DNA of 31,648 bases, taken from NCBI GenBank assembly GCA_014885115.2, contig WKLE02000806.1, positions 1 to 31,648 of the forward strand. Reading direction: 5' to 3'. This DNA is from Asterionellopsis glacialis (Eukaryota; Bacillariophyta; Plagiogrammaphyceae; Rhaphoneidales; Asterionellopsidaceae). A program made the position numbers and the translations under genes. The notes below the pieces were generated by a model. It was not told the DNA's origin. It saw only the letters and a program-made list of their open reading frames with translations, and ran no database searches. The number at the start of each line of letters is the position of its first letter. Within the stretch, counting starts at the first letter, position 1. This document shows positions 20,830-31,609 of the stretch, piece after piece.

Positions 20830-21544
20830 ATGGTGCGTTTCTTCGCGGTTCTCCATGATGAAAAATTGATCCAAATCTGGTTGTTTCTTCGTATGAATGT
20901 ATTTGGACATGTATACTGAGGCAAATGAAAGAAAATGATTTGCATTGTATGAATCATTACAAGATCATGCCGCTCGTTATACACTCTTCCCCTCAAAGCA
21001 TCGTCGTGGAGGGTCGGCGGATACGCGATCCGTTTCGTCGAAGCCATTGACCACGTACAAAAACGTGCGCATTGGTACCAGCAGGACAGACGGTTGTGTG
21101 TCCCAAAAATATGTTTTTTTGTTTCGTCTTTTTGTGTCACATTATTATTATTGGGGTTTCTGCGAAGCTTTCATCCTGTCTTTGGTCACAACTAGAGTAT
21201 CTCACATCATGACACATGCACTCTTTCTTTATTGTTTCTGTTTTTCATTCTATTGGTATTTTTTTTTGGGCAACAATTATCTATCTATCTATCTATCTAT
21301 CTAACGTAATGTAATGCAATAATTCTCTGTGACGTTTTACTAGACTGACGTTGAACCAGTGGATCCACTTCCTGAAATCCGAAAGGAATGTGAAACTCAC
21401 TGTCCTGGACCCAAGGCAAATTATGATGCTTGTGTAAAGCGAATTACTACCAAGGGTGAAGGTGATTGTGAGGCATGGTACTTTGATTTGCTCCATTGTG
21501 TGGATCATTGTGCAGGACCCAAGGTTTTCAAAACTCTCAAATAA
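20830..21544 (+). CDS. QCR6: cytochrome bc1 complex hinge subunit (QCR6/UQCRH)
   Basis: This is the small acidic hinge subunit of mitochondrial complex III, which contacts cytochrome c1. Exon 2 (21344-21544, after TTTTACTAG) encodes TDVEPVDPLPEIRKEC and the rest. It has a twin CX9C arrangement (HCPGPKANYDAC and DCEAWYFDLLHC), typical of proteins oxidised in the intermembrane space, and ends KVFKTLK, like plant QCR6 ending KLFTKLK. Exon 2 lacks a usable ATG and begins in phase 0. An ATG at 20830-20832 in good context (ACAATGG) is followed at once by a GTGCGT donor, giving M|TDVEPVDP, close to plant MADEEVVDP. The product would be 67 aa, about the family length. The roughly 511-nt intron contains an ATCT microsatellite. 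Exon 2 identity is firm; the location of exon 1 is inferred. Confidence 0.85.
21279..21303. repeat. (ATCT)n microsatellite
   Basis: Just over six perfect ATCT units, inside the proposed QCR6 first intron about 40 nt before the acceptor. Confidence 0.95.
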
Positions 21545-21985
21545 AAAAACAAACACATTAGTTGTAAAAGAGAGAGAGAGAGAAGAAAGGGAGGGGGCAA
21601 TGCTTGCCTCTAGGTTAGACTCTAGTAATTAAAATAATGATTACAAATTCTTAGAGATTTTATTTTTTGTTTTTGTGTCAAATTCGTCGTTTATTTCAAT
21701 TTGAAAAACTGTTCTTCATTTGACTCAAACAACACAAGGAACATTTACTTTAGTGCACATCTTTTGGCTCTACCATTGTGAAAAAGCCATACCACAGGAG
21801 TTTCATAGCATTGTATAAACGAGGGATATTTCCAATAAGTAAGGTTTGTACAATCATTTTGCAACGTACAAAATTAATCGAGAGATGATAATGCCATGAA
21901 GAGTGTAATGTAATGAATAGTAAGACCAGATGATATAGATATACTGTTTGTTGAGCGATATTAGTTGTTAGAGCAAGTGAGCTAG
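21545..21985. other. intergenic, convergent 3' ends
   Basis: This is 3' flank between QCR6 (+) and the glycosyltransferase (-). It contains a GA-rich run near 21569-21596. No gene seen. Confidence 0.5.
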
Positions 21986-23716
21986 TTAGTTGTGTTTCGT
22001 ATTTTTTGGTCGTACACCTAATCTTGATGCAAGCATGACCAAGATTAAAATACCACAACATCCACCTAAAATCACTACCATGATGGGTGAAGTGTTAGTA
22101 GTAGTACCAGCAGCATTAGCACTGGTAATGGAACCACCACTACCTAAACGAAGGCGATTTATAGAGGCAGTTGCAGTTCCTCCTCCTGGATCCTTTTCAC
22201 TTGAGATTGCATTTCCACCTGCATCTTTTAAAAAGAGAAAACTGACATCTATACCTGAAGGATCATCTAGTTGACCAACTAATCCTCTTGCTAACGTTTC
22301 TGGTACACCGTAGGTATGGACTTGTACTTCTCCTCCACCACTGTCTTGTGGAATTTTCATGACATCTTCTGTAAAGGGTACCCAAAATAAATTACCACAT
22401 TTATTTTCTACCATTTCACGGTTGGCCAAGTCGATACCTGTAAAGTTTCGTACTTGTTCTAGGGTACGTTTCGTCCCTAGTCCAAATCGACTCTTTCGAA
22501 TTTCGTCAACTTCTTGTATTTCTTCTGGTTTTGTACGTGTACCACCTATACCTAACATCATATTGACACGTCCTACACCCTTGGTTTTGACAAGGGTACG
22601 TAATGTTTCAATCGATTGACGAAAGGTCCAATCCTTTGGGTTGTTGTTGTTCTTGTCCTTGTTTGTCGTTGTGTGGGCATTCTTATTCGCATTATGTTTA
22701 TTGCCCCATGTATGGACTATTGGATTTCCTTGGTGTGTATGATAATCATGTGTGACCAAGACACGATCGGGTGTATAGACATCATATCCATGTGTAAAGA
22801 ATCGTATTCCACGTGATCCTTCTTCTCCATCAAAGACATTATCCAAATACGGATCGACAGGGACATTTAATTCCGCATGACACCGATGAAAGCTTAATCC
22901 TGCACCCCACATGGCATTGGTTAATTTGGGTTTTTGTAAATGGCGACATTCCTTGGTACCCCAATTGCGAATGGTAGACGTAAAGGTGACCATACATAAA
23001 TTGGGTACGACACGTATATCTTGATTGTTTTGAGAAATATCTGCCACGTAGGTTGATAAGACAGCATAATCATTTTGGGTACGATGATGCATGAAAATTA
23101 ATTCTGTATCGTACATGTCACTAAAATCCATGTGACTGTCAATTTGCATACAAAAATCGTCAAGATTCACGGTCGTCAAGTCTTGTCCCTGCGATACGTA
23201 ATCATAGGATACCATGGCACTTAGTTTACTCCGTGCATCGGTGGGTCCCTTGGAATCACGTGAATCCATGGGAAAGATACGGACATTGTTACGATATTGA
23301 TGACAATCGGTATTGTAGTCTTGACAATAGCGATCCCAACATCCGGCATCATCAATTTTAGTACTGCCCGGTTCGGTTTGTTCAATGATGCGGATGTAAA
23401 TTCGAAATGGATTTTCAGCTCTTGCAAAGGCATTGTGGACTGTCCGGGGACACAATTGATCTCGAAAGGAGGCAATCAACATGTGTATTTTGGTATGCGT
23501 GGCTTGAGGACGTTGTGCATCGTCCTTGTAATGATAATGGGGACATCGACCCGTCTGACACACACTCTCCTTGACATTGACATAGCCAATACCCTCGGGA
23601 CCCCATTTTTTTCGATTCTCTGGTTTATCACGACTCAACAAGGAATCTCCAAAAAATAATTTTGACTTGTTTTGATTGTTATTAGTATTAGTATTGTCTT
23701 TGTCATTGATTGGCAT
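21986..23716 (-). CDS. GlcNAc transferase, PF11397 family (Skp1 GnT-like), C-terminally anchored
   Basis: Single exon of 576 aa from ATG 23716. The catalytic core matches the GlcNAc-transferase family that includes the Dictyostelium Skp1 GnT1 enzyme: HMLIASFRDQLCPRT near 79-92, many conserved Cys, and a metal-binding DXD-like QIDSHMDF (DSH 193-195). It is followed by NAMWGAGLSFHRCHAE and later HDYHTHQ and THGYDVYTP. Family members transfer GlcNAc from UDP-GlcNAc; the acceptor here is unknown. There is no N-terminal signal peptide or anchor. Instead, residues about 545-564 (IMVVILGGCCGILILVMLAS) form one hydrophobic helix followed by a short basic tail. That suggests a tail anchor with the enzyme facing the cytosol, unlike type II Golgi transferases. 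Diatoms have several PF11397 paralogues, so orthology to Skp1 GnT1 is not claimed. Confidence 0.85.
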   Translation of the reverse strand: MPINDKDNTNTNNNQNKSKLFFGDSLLSRDKPENRKKWGPEGIGYVNVKESVCQTGRCPHYHYKDDAQRPQATHTKIHMLIASFRDQLCPRTVHNAFARAENPFRIYIRIIEQTEPGSTKIDDAGCWDRYCQDYNTDCHQYRNNVRIFPMDSRDSKGPTDARSKLSAMVSYDYVSQGQDLTTVNLDDFCMQIDSHMDFSDMYDTELIFMHHRTQNDYAVLSTYVADISQNNQDIRVVPNLCMVTFTSTIRNWGTKECRHLQKPKLTNAMWGAGLSFHRCHAELNVPVDPYLDNVFDGEEGSRGIRFFTHGYDVYTPDRVLVTHDYHTHQGNPIVHTWGNKHNANKNAHTTTNKDKNNNNPKDWTFRQSIETLRTLVKTKGVGRVNMMLGIGGTRTKPEEIQEVDEIRKSRFGLGTKRTLEQVRNFTGIDLANREMVENKCGNLFWVPFTEDVMKIPQDSGGGEVQVHTYGVPETLARGLVGQLDDPSGIDVSFLFLKDAGGNAISSEKDPGGGTATASINRLRLGSGGSITSANAAGTTTNTSPIMVVILGGCCGILILVMLASRLGVRPKNTKHN

Positions 23717-24438
23717 TGTTTATTTTTTTTAATTTATTTTATTTTGACTGGATTGGAACGGTCGAGATGCAATACTGTAATGAAATGTTATGTTGGATTT
23801 GAAGTAGGATGAACGTTATTGGGAGGGAGTTACGGAAAAAAGAGGCACTGATTTTTTTTAAAAAAAGCAATGCCTTGTGGTTGTTGTTTGTATCTTGCTT
23901 GATTGGAGTTAAAGCTAATCAATCGTGTAGGAAATGGTAAATATCTGCCAGTAGTGAGTTACCAAAGTCTATTTACCTGTACTAAAATAAACGTATATTT
24001 ATACATTATATAGAAAGATTACTTATTGTTGTCCAACATGGACAAATAAATTATATACCATCATGGTGACAGAAGCCTGGGCATCGACCGTTTTATTTCT
24101 TTCTTTCTTCCATGATGGAACCACTCACTTTCAGTGAACCACACATCAATCATCATCATCTTACATGTCCTATAAAAAAAGGCACCACTCAACTGCGTTG
24201 TATTATTTATTCTTCTTGTTCTTTGGGTCTGTTTTTTTTTCTCTCTCAGTGTTCCATCCCACTCTAATCAATCAATACACACACACAGGGAAGAATACAA
24301 TATACATTATTATTATTATTGTTATTATTTGACTCTATCCACTCCATGCTATATATTTGCATGGATGGATAAAGAAAGGTGTTGACAAAAAAAAGTCTCA
24401 AGAAGAAAGGGGGGGGGAGTTACCTACCAAATATCATC
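23717..24438. promoter_or_regulatory. divergent promoter region, glycosyltransferase/DEAD-box helicase
   Basis: About 0.7 kb between two divergent genes. A TATA-like TATAAAAAAA lies at 24171-24180, about 268 bp before the helicase ATG. CA, TTA and poly-G short runs occur nearer the gene. No ORF of note. Confidence 0.35.
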
Positions 24439-27284
24439 ATGACAATATTCACACAATTACAACGAAAGCGACAAGACAATTCATGTCATTCTAAAACTTT
24501 ACTTGTATGTTTTACAATCCTTACAATCTTGACATTACAACAAGAATGTTATGGATTTGTTAGTAGTGTTGTTCCACATCAACAAAAAAGGAGTATACCA
24601 ATCACAACAAGAGTTACCAGACCATTCAAAAAGACGAAATTATTATTCTCTTTTTTACCAAATCCTCTTAATACAACAGGAGCAGCAGCAGCATCCAAAA
24701 CAAAGAAAAACAAAAATTCGTCCTTTCCAAGAAACAACAAGAATGATAACAACAAGAATGATAACAACAAACGTAACAATCGATTCAAAGGATCATCATC
24801 GTCATCATCATTATCGTCATCACGTACTCGTAGTCAAACATGGTATAAGAATCGTACAGGAAAAAATAAAAATACAAAAAAAACAAAAAATCGTAAACGT
24901 ACACCACGATGGGAAAAAGAAGGTGATGATTTGTATCAATTAATTAATCATGATGATTCCACCACCACCACAACAAGAATATTCAACACTAAACAAGAAG
25001 AATATCAATATATGGAACAATTACTTGTATCGACCATGACCAAACAACAACAACAACAACAACATGATGAAACACAAGAATACAAAACAACCACCATTAT
25101 TGCAAAAAAAGACAAAGAACAAGACGATGCTTCATCCAAACCATCCAATAAAAAAATGATAATGATGTGGGGTACATGTTCTGTTGGACCACTATTACGT
25201 ACCAAATTAATCAATACGTACAGTGATACACCTACACCTATACAACAAATGTCATTTCCTCTCATTACATCATCCAAACAACAAAATATTATAGTAGCAA
25301 GTCCTACAGGGACAGGAAAAACATTGGCATATTTATTACCTTTACTAAGTACCATGTCACGACCTACTATTCTTACCGGTACAACAACAACAACAACCAA
25401 AGATGGTAGTAAAAAGACCCAAGAACCTACTACTACTACTAGTAGTAATAATAATAATGGCATTGTTGCATGTCAAGTCATGATTGTCACACCTACAATT
25501 GATTTAGCCCATCAAATTCAACAACAGGTGGATTGTTTATGGCCACCCTCTGTAGAGGATAATATTCCATCGGCCATGTATATTGTGGAACAACAACCAA
25601 ATACAAAGAATGATAATGACAATAATGTACTTGACGATCCACTGAAAACGGGACTTGTACAAGCACCTATTGTAGCAGGGACACCTAGAGCATTGTACCA
25701 AATGATGATGAATTTAAAAAAAGCAAGACGACCTAGTGATGGTATCAAGAACTCCATGTATTCTCAAATGATATCCAATCTCCGTACTATAGTTTTGGAT
25801 GAAGCAGATCGTTTGTTACGTACAGAAAGTGTAGCACGCAACAGTGCTGCTACAGCCGTAACCGCCACCGCCGCCTCCAAGACAAAGAAATCATTTACCA
25901 AACAAAACAACAACAACAACTCTAAAAAGTCACCTACTGAAATCTTATTATCCCAATTTCCAAGATTAAACTATCATTATGCCTATACCAATACTGATGG
26001 TGGTGGAATTACTACTACTAGTCCTAACAATACAAAAAAGAAAAAGAAAAAAAAGAAAAACGCATCCTCCTTATCTTCCTCTACCAAAAACATACAATTG
26101 ATATGTGCAAGTGCTACAGTAGGACGTACCTTACGACGACAAATTATGGATATTATTGATGCTCCTAGTATCGATAAAGCTGCAACTCTGGTAACAGCAG
26201 ATCCTAAACGTACCAAGAAAGGTACAGCATCCTCACGTAAATCAACTTTGTTACCCTCTACAATTCAACATTTATACGTCCATTACCCTCCGAACTCCGT
26301 TACGAATAGAAATGATGAAACAGAATCGATTACTACTACTGCAGTAGCAGATGCTTTAGTACAAACAATACGTCAACATCTTTCTACACCTGCACCACTT
26401 TTAGTATTTCCTGGTAAAATGGGTGTTTCCACCATGGTACAGATTCTACAAGATACGTATGGATTTCAAAATGTACAAACACTTCAACAAAAACAAGTCC
26501 AAACACAACAAGTTGACGATGATACTGATACTGCTACATCGAGTACCGCCACTAGTAGTGGCGGTACTGCTACTCTTGTTGATGCACAATGGGTAGCAAT
26601 GCCTATTTATGTCATTGGTGAAAAATTTGGACGTGGATTAGATTTACAAGTGGATTATGTATGGTTATCCTCACCACCATCAAGTCCAGCAGCCTACACA
26701 CATTTAGCAGGTCGCACAGGGCGAAACAATCAAAAAGGTTGTACATTAACATATGTGTCTTCTCTCAAGGATGCACATAAAGTGATACAATTATCGGATA
26801 GGTTAGGAATTGAGTTTAGAAATATTGATACAGCAATTTCTACGTCTACTTTTGCAAGTAGTGATAAATCACTTGAGCCATCATTAGCAGCATCAGCATT
26901 TTCTTCTGCCAAAGATGAAGATACAGTACTAAACATTAGTATTGATCACGATGAACATGACGATAGTAACAAAGATAAAAGTCATCATCCATGGTCTTCT
27001 TTGTCCAAATCAGCGTTAGGAAGAAAGACAGTTGCAGAACTTCGACAATATTTAGAAGAAAGAGTATGTATTATTGGATTTTTTACATTCCTATTCCCCT
27101 CCTTTACGTATTATATATTCATATATTCTAACCCTTTTGTTTCTCTCTCTCTCTGGTTCTCTCTCTTTTCTTGTTCTCTTGCTTGCTTTCCATTCTCTTA
27201 TAGGACATTGCTACTACTGATACTTTGTCTGGTAAAAAATTATTGAAGGCAGATTTAATTGCGAAAGTTGGGTCACTTTCCTAG
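24439..27284 (+). CDS. plastid-targeted DEAD-box RNA helicase with C-terminal SAP-like motif
   Basis: DEAD-box proteins remodel RNA using ATP. Exon 1 is 24439-27063 and exon 2 is 27204-27284 (phase 0, GTATGT..CTTATAG), 901 aa. The frame is open upstream only from a GTG; ATG 24439 gives a proper N-terminus: basic, then TLLVCFTILTILTL, then CYGFVSS, a diatom-type signal plus F-initiated transit peptide. Motifs: Q motif TPTPIQQ near 263; motif I SPTGTGKT near 288; Ia TPTIDLA; Ib AGTPRAL; II LDEADRLL near 453; III SAT near 557; V GRGLDL; VI HLAGRTGR near 755. Asn/Thr/Lys/Gln-rich insertions lie between motifs and in the N-terminal 220 residues. The splice joins VAELRQYLEER to DIATTD..GKKLLKADLIAKVGSL, resembling a SAP nucleic-acid-binding motif. 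Exact RNA target unknown. Confidence 0.9.
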
Positions 27285-28501
27285 TAGAGAGTAGATTACT
27301 TTTGTAATAACCACCACTTCGTCACTTTTACAATGAAATTCTAATTTAAAAATTTGTCCATGGCTATTACATCCAATACAATTCCTTACAATTTAGAGGA
27401 GCTCCTACAAATAACCAGCCACACGCATGTCCTCTAACGTTGCCTTGTTGGAGAAATTCACCAAAAGCGTACTCATCTATTTCCTCTTGTCTTAAATCTA
27501 TTTAGTAAATTATTGTTTTGCAACAAGACGGTTGGTTGCATTGTGATAATTTTAATGGTGATGTGGAGGGGAGGAGGAATAATGACAAGGAGTGCTTTCA
27601 AAGTCTTGAGACGTTTTATCATGAGATGCAACCGCAATCCGAATACCTTCACCAATCTCTCTTGTATGTATTCATATTAATACATTTTTGAAAAACATAA
27701 GACAGGCCCTAGTTATAGTTTGTGTATGTAAAGTACAGTTATTATATGACGATGTGTTCTTCCTTACCATCTTGAAATGCTCCTGACATATACCGTAGGA
27801 GGCTGTATTTTTTTATTGTAGTACTGTTTGAACCTATGATATAAGTCTATATGACATCCCCATTTGTTCTGCCTTGAATGACAACTCCATTGCAAAACGA
27901 CTTGATGAGTTGTCTATGGGGTAATACAGTTCCAGAAATTCGATAGTGTAGCTACATATACAGAAAATACAGATGTGTAGAAAATTACACCTTTAAGTCC
28001 TTTTCCACAAAGTGGATAATAATATAATCTTATGTTTGTTATTTAAACCCTCGATTATAAATTTTTTTGCATCTTTCTTTACATTATAACGTTAAATTAT
28101 TATTACTAAAAACGTTATATTATTATTATGAAATAATGTGTAATCTAGTGCTAGTCGTACAAATGACGGTAGTTTGATGAGTGAAAAAGATTATTTTAGA
28201 CTTTTTGTACATGCACCTTTGCTTACCCTACCCCCACTTTTAGGCCTTCTTACTTCTTATATCTCTAATGATAGAGGACTATCATCTGAATTGTCTGTAG
28301 TAAATTGTTCTGTATTGAAAATGTCGTATTAATACCAGGTATGCCCAAGAAAAAAAATAGCCAGGGGCATACGTATTGCTTTCGTTGTTTTAACCGGTTT
28401 CATCCACATCAAATCCTAAAAAAATATCGGCAAGAATTAGACTAGAGACTCCAACGCTTCAGAGAGCAGAGCGCAACGATTTTCAAAGTACCGACCGCAC
28501 C
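27285..28501. other. intergenic region
   Basis: About 1.2 kb between the helicase and the CRAL-TRIO gene. Two similar copies of ACGTTA followed by ATTATTATTA-like sequence, offset by 23 bp, lie near 28089-28132. CTAGAGACT at 28443-28451 is close to the downstream ATG. No gene recognised. Confidence 0.45.
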
Positions 28502-29545
28502 ATGGTGTCGTCCTTTCCATATTCTTCACCGCGTTTCACTGAAGAAGATCGACAGAAAGAGATAGCATTACTTTCCGATGAAGAAAGAGAAGTCCTCGAG
28601 CAAGAACTTTATGGACGTGATGAATTCCATGAAAACATAGATGAAAGGGAGTTATACATATCTCTCATGGAAGAAGAACTTGATAAAATCCCAATACAAG
28701 AAAAGGTGGAGTACGAGGAAGCACTCTTACGAGCACCCGAGTTGGTACATTCAGAATCAGGATTCATTAAGTTTCTAAGGAAGAATAATTTCAATGCAGA
28801 AGTAAGTTATTCTTGTGGTTCTTGTAGTTGTTGGGTTCCTCTTCTTTTATTCCTCTTAGACAGGCGCGTGCACTCAGTATTTTGAAAATCACTACTATAA
28901 TCCAAACTTTCACAGAAATCAGCTCAAGACCTGGTATCATATTGGGAAATACGAAAGACATTTTTTGGTGATGAAAAGGCCTTTCTTCCCATGACTATTC
29001 GTGGTGCCATGAAGGACGATGTTGGTGCCTTGGAAACAGGGTTCATTCAAATACTTGGTTCTGATGAATACGGTAGAGCTGTTGTGTACCATGAAAGATC
29101 TAAAGCAGGCAGTAGTTACCATCGAGACAGTTTGACACGTGTTTGCTTTTACATCAGCCATATTGTTTCGATGGATGAACAGTATCAACAAAAAGGGTAT
29201 GTGATTATTGTGAATACTAGATCGAATACTAAGATGTACTTTGATCGTATCTATACCAAGAACGGTACAAGACTTGGCGCCATCGTTCCTCTGAAGATCA
29301 AATCATTTCATTATTCATCTGCGGAGAGAAACTTTATGCCTTCACAAATCCTCATACCGGTCGTCATGTACGCTTTGAATAAAGCCTTCCGTCTACGATT
29401 GAAATGGTTTCATTGTGTAGAAGACTTAGAGGATTGTGGCATCCCAAGGGAGTTGATTCCACTTTCAGCCGGAGGTACACGTAATACAGATTTTTGTATG
29501 TGGTTGGAGCAACAAATGATGAGGGAACAACGAGAATTGGGGTGA
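28502..29545 (+). CDS. CRAL-TRIO (Sec14-like) domain protein
   Basis: Exon 1 is 28502-28801 and exon 2 is 28916-29545 (phase 0, GTAAGT..TTTCACAG), 309 aa. The start ATG sits in a strong context (CACCATGG). An acidic helical N-terminus (about 1-80) precedes FIKFLRKNNFNAEKSAQDL, the CRAL-TRIO N-terminal helix with the usual R-K/A-x-x-x pattern. The lipid-binding lobe follows: GRAVVYHE, YVIIVNTR, PLKIKSFHY and the final HCVEDLEDCGIPRELIP..GGT. Sec14-like proteins bind or exchange phosphoinositides and other small lipids. The stop follows a GGGG run at 29539-29542. One base fewer there would continue the frame to a stop at 29661-29663, adding about 40 residues with coding character. Ligand unknown. 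Confidence 0.88.
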
Positions 29546-30685
29546 GACATATAGATCATGTGCGGAAAAGGAACTTCAATATGTTGATATCTATGATCCT
29601 CGAAATAATTGCAGGGAAAACACAGCACATTCTCTACAGAGTTTTCACTTCCAGTTTTCTTAAGTTTGCATCCATGAAAGAACTTTGTCAAGAAAAACTG
29701 TCTAAAACGGAAGATTTAAATGAAGCTTGTATTTCGACGGAAAGATATCAATGTGACATCTTTTACGAAAAGTGTTCAAGGCTTATGCATTCTAGCTAGG
29801 GATTTACTTTAGAAGAAGGATCCGTGTTTCAAAATGAAGACATAGATTACTTTAAATATCAAAAAAGTTTTTTATATAGTTAATACTTTTAAGCAAATAA
29901 AACTCTACATTGGAGAACAAATGGAATATGGATTGCATGCGTCAAATGACTCACGGTTGTAAGAGCATTGAAGCCTTTCATGTTTTTCAAAGTTAGCAAA
30001 GTGCAAAGTATCATCAAGCCAAGATATTTCATTTTATTACTCCTTTGGAGTTTCAGCCAATAAGCATGATAGGAGTTGTTGATGCCATACGCCCATCGTA
30101 AAAATTCCCTCCAAACGTTTCCTCCTAATTCTTCCATTAAGGTACAGTATGACCAAGGGTGTAAAGTCCACTTACTTGTACATTGGATTGCGTCATTTGT
30201 TACATTCCAATTGACATTCAAAACCGCAGAGGGTATATGCTTGCTCCGTGTGATTATACTTTCCATGGAGATTGTCTCATGCAATGGATGGATGTGGAAA
30301 TGGAAGGTCCTATTTGTCGGACAGAAGTACCAGCTCTCTAGAAAGCAGAGCATTGGCTCTTTTAGAATAGTAGGTAGCCATAGAATAGAACAATTCCACA
30401 ACGACTTTTAAAAACAATCAATTGCGCACAAGTAGAACTGTCTCTTTTTTAAGAACACTGTATCAACTCCAAAAATAGAACATTTTTTTACACAGTTTAT
30501 GGCATGCTTCCTCATGTATCTACAGATCCGTTGAAACATTAAGAGATGTACTCCCATATCATATCGCTTGGATGTCTTTCACTGTACCTGATAGAAGTAA
30601 ACCCATAGAGAAAAATAAAGGTACTCGAGGTGGGGTCTCTAGGGCAACAAGTGCACTGAGAATACCCCCGTGTCGCCCTTTTATC
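29546..30685. other. region with overlapping antisense ORFs, no recognised gene
   Basis: This follows the CRAL-TRIO stop. The first 120 bp could be a frameshifted extension of that protein. A 170-codon minus-strand frame (29889-30401) and a 111-codon plus-strand frame (30076-30411) overlap. Neither shows a known domain. Inside the minus frame, MKYLGLMILCTLLTL followed by a GTGAGT site resembles a signal-peptide exon, but no convincing continuation was found. Confidence 0.35.
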
Positions 30686-31609
30686 TTATTCCGAAGCTGT
30701 AGGATTCAAAACAAAACTACCACGACGAATGAAAACATCTCGTACACCTTCATGTTGGGGTCCAACCATACGGACAATACGTAAATCCAAATCACCATAG
30801 GTTGTGTCAATAGCGTGATCTCCTGGACGGAATAATTCCGTAGGTACACTTCGTTTAATCAAGGCCATAAGACGTGGAACGTTCTTGGGGACCTTGGAAC
30901 CCTTGGCAAGTTTTAATTCGTACTGGTCATCAAAATCAATTACCATACGAGATCCTTGGTTTATATTATAATTACACACAACGCTCAATGTTCCCGATAT
31001 ATCAAACGATTTAGGAGTAGGAGGTTTTCCAAAACCCACACCACTACCCATAGCATCGTAGGTATCCTTGTCATCGTCCTCTTCTTCGGCATAATCAAAT
31101 TGAATGACATTAGTCAAATTACCTTCAAAATTTTCTGGATCCACCTTTTGATACATTTCTCGTAAACGAAAGCCTTCTAAGGGCCTTCCCAATAAACTTG
31201 TTGAAAACAATAATTGCCATTCGCCATTCGTTGCCATGTTAAAAAAATCTAGCGTTTGTGCTGGCGTATACTTTGATTCAATAGCATTAATATAATTTTG
31301 AACTTTAAGTAATTCGTCTGGTGCACCCATCATGCGTGGTACTAGATCTAACAATCGTGCTTTGATATCTAATGCTCCCAATTTCATGACAACATCAAGA
31401 TTCGTTTCATCGTTGTCATCCTCGTCGTCGACAGTCGTAGGATTATTTGTTACCTTTTCATCTACAAAGCTCCGACTAGATTCGTGTGGTGGTGCACTAA
31501 ATAATACAGACGATAATGGTGATCGATTACGTTGAAACGTAGGAGTCAGCGCAGTAAATGCGTCTGTAATAGTAGTAGTCGTTAATGCCAACATTAAACA
31601 AACCAACAT
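30686..31609 (-). CDS. plastid lipid-associated protein (PAP/fibrillin family)
   Basis: Single exon, 307 aa, complete within the window (ATG 31609). Fibrillins are small lipocalin-like plastid proteins associated with thylakoids and plastoglobules, with proposed lipid-carrier roles. The N-terminus MLVCLMLALTTTTITDAFTALTP is a signal peptide followed by an F-initiated transit peptide (DAF), as expected for diatom plastid import. The domain begins near LLDLVPRMMGAP with an N-terminal helix. The family block NGEWQLLFSTSLLGRP follows, then VIQFDY, ISGTLSVVCNYNI, RMVIDFDDQYEL and the C-terminal block DTTYGDLDLRIVRM..VFIRR. A short Asp-rich insertion (EEEDDDKDTYD) lies mid-domain. The subgroup is not assigned. 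Confidence 0.88.
   Translation of the reverse strand: MLVCLMLALTTTTITDAFTALTPTFQRNRSPLSSVLFSAPPHESSRSFVDEKVTNNPTTVDDEDDNDETNLDVVMKLGALDIKARLLDLVPRMMGAPDELLKVQNYINAIESKYTPAQTLDFFNMATNGEWQLLFSTSLLGRPLEGFRLREMYQKVDPENFEGNLTNVIQFDYAEEEDDDKDTYDAMGSGVGFGKPPTPKSFDISGTLSVVCNYNINQGSRMVIDFDDQYELKLAKGSKVPKNVPRLMALIKRSVPTELFRPGDHAIDTTYGDLDLRIVRMVGPQHEGVRDVFIRRGSFVLNPTASE

Noticed and set aside
25005..25463. 152-codon minus ORF of poly-Leu/Val/Cys character inside the helicase gene
   Set aside because: Mirror of Gln/Thr/Asn repeats on the coding strand.
30076..30411. 111-codon plus ORF antisense to the 29889-30401 frame
   Set aside because: No domain; mutual antisense overlap means at most one is real and neither is supported.
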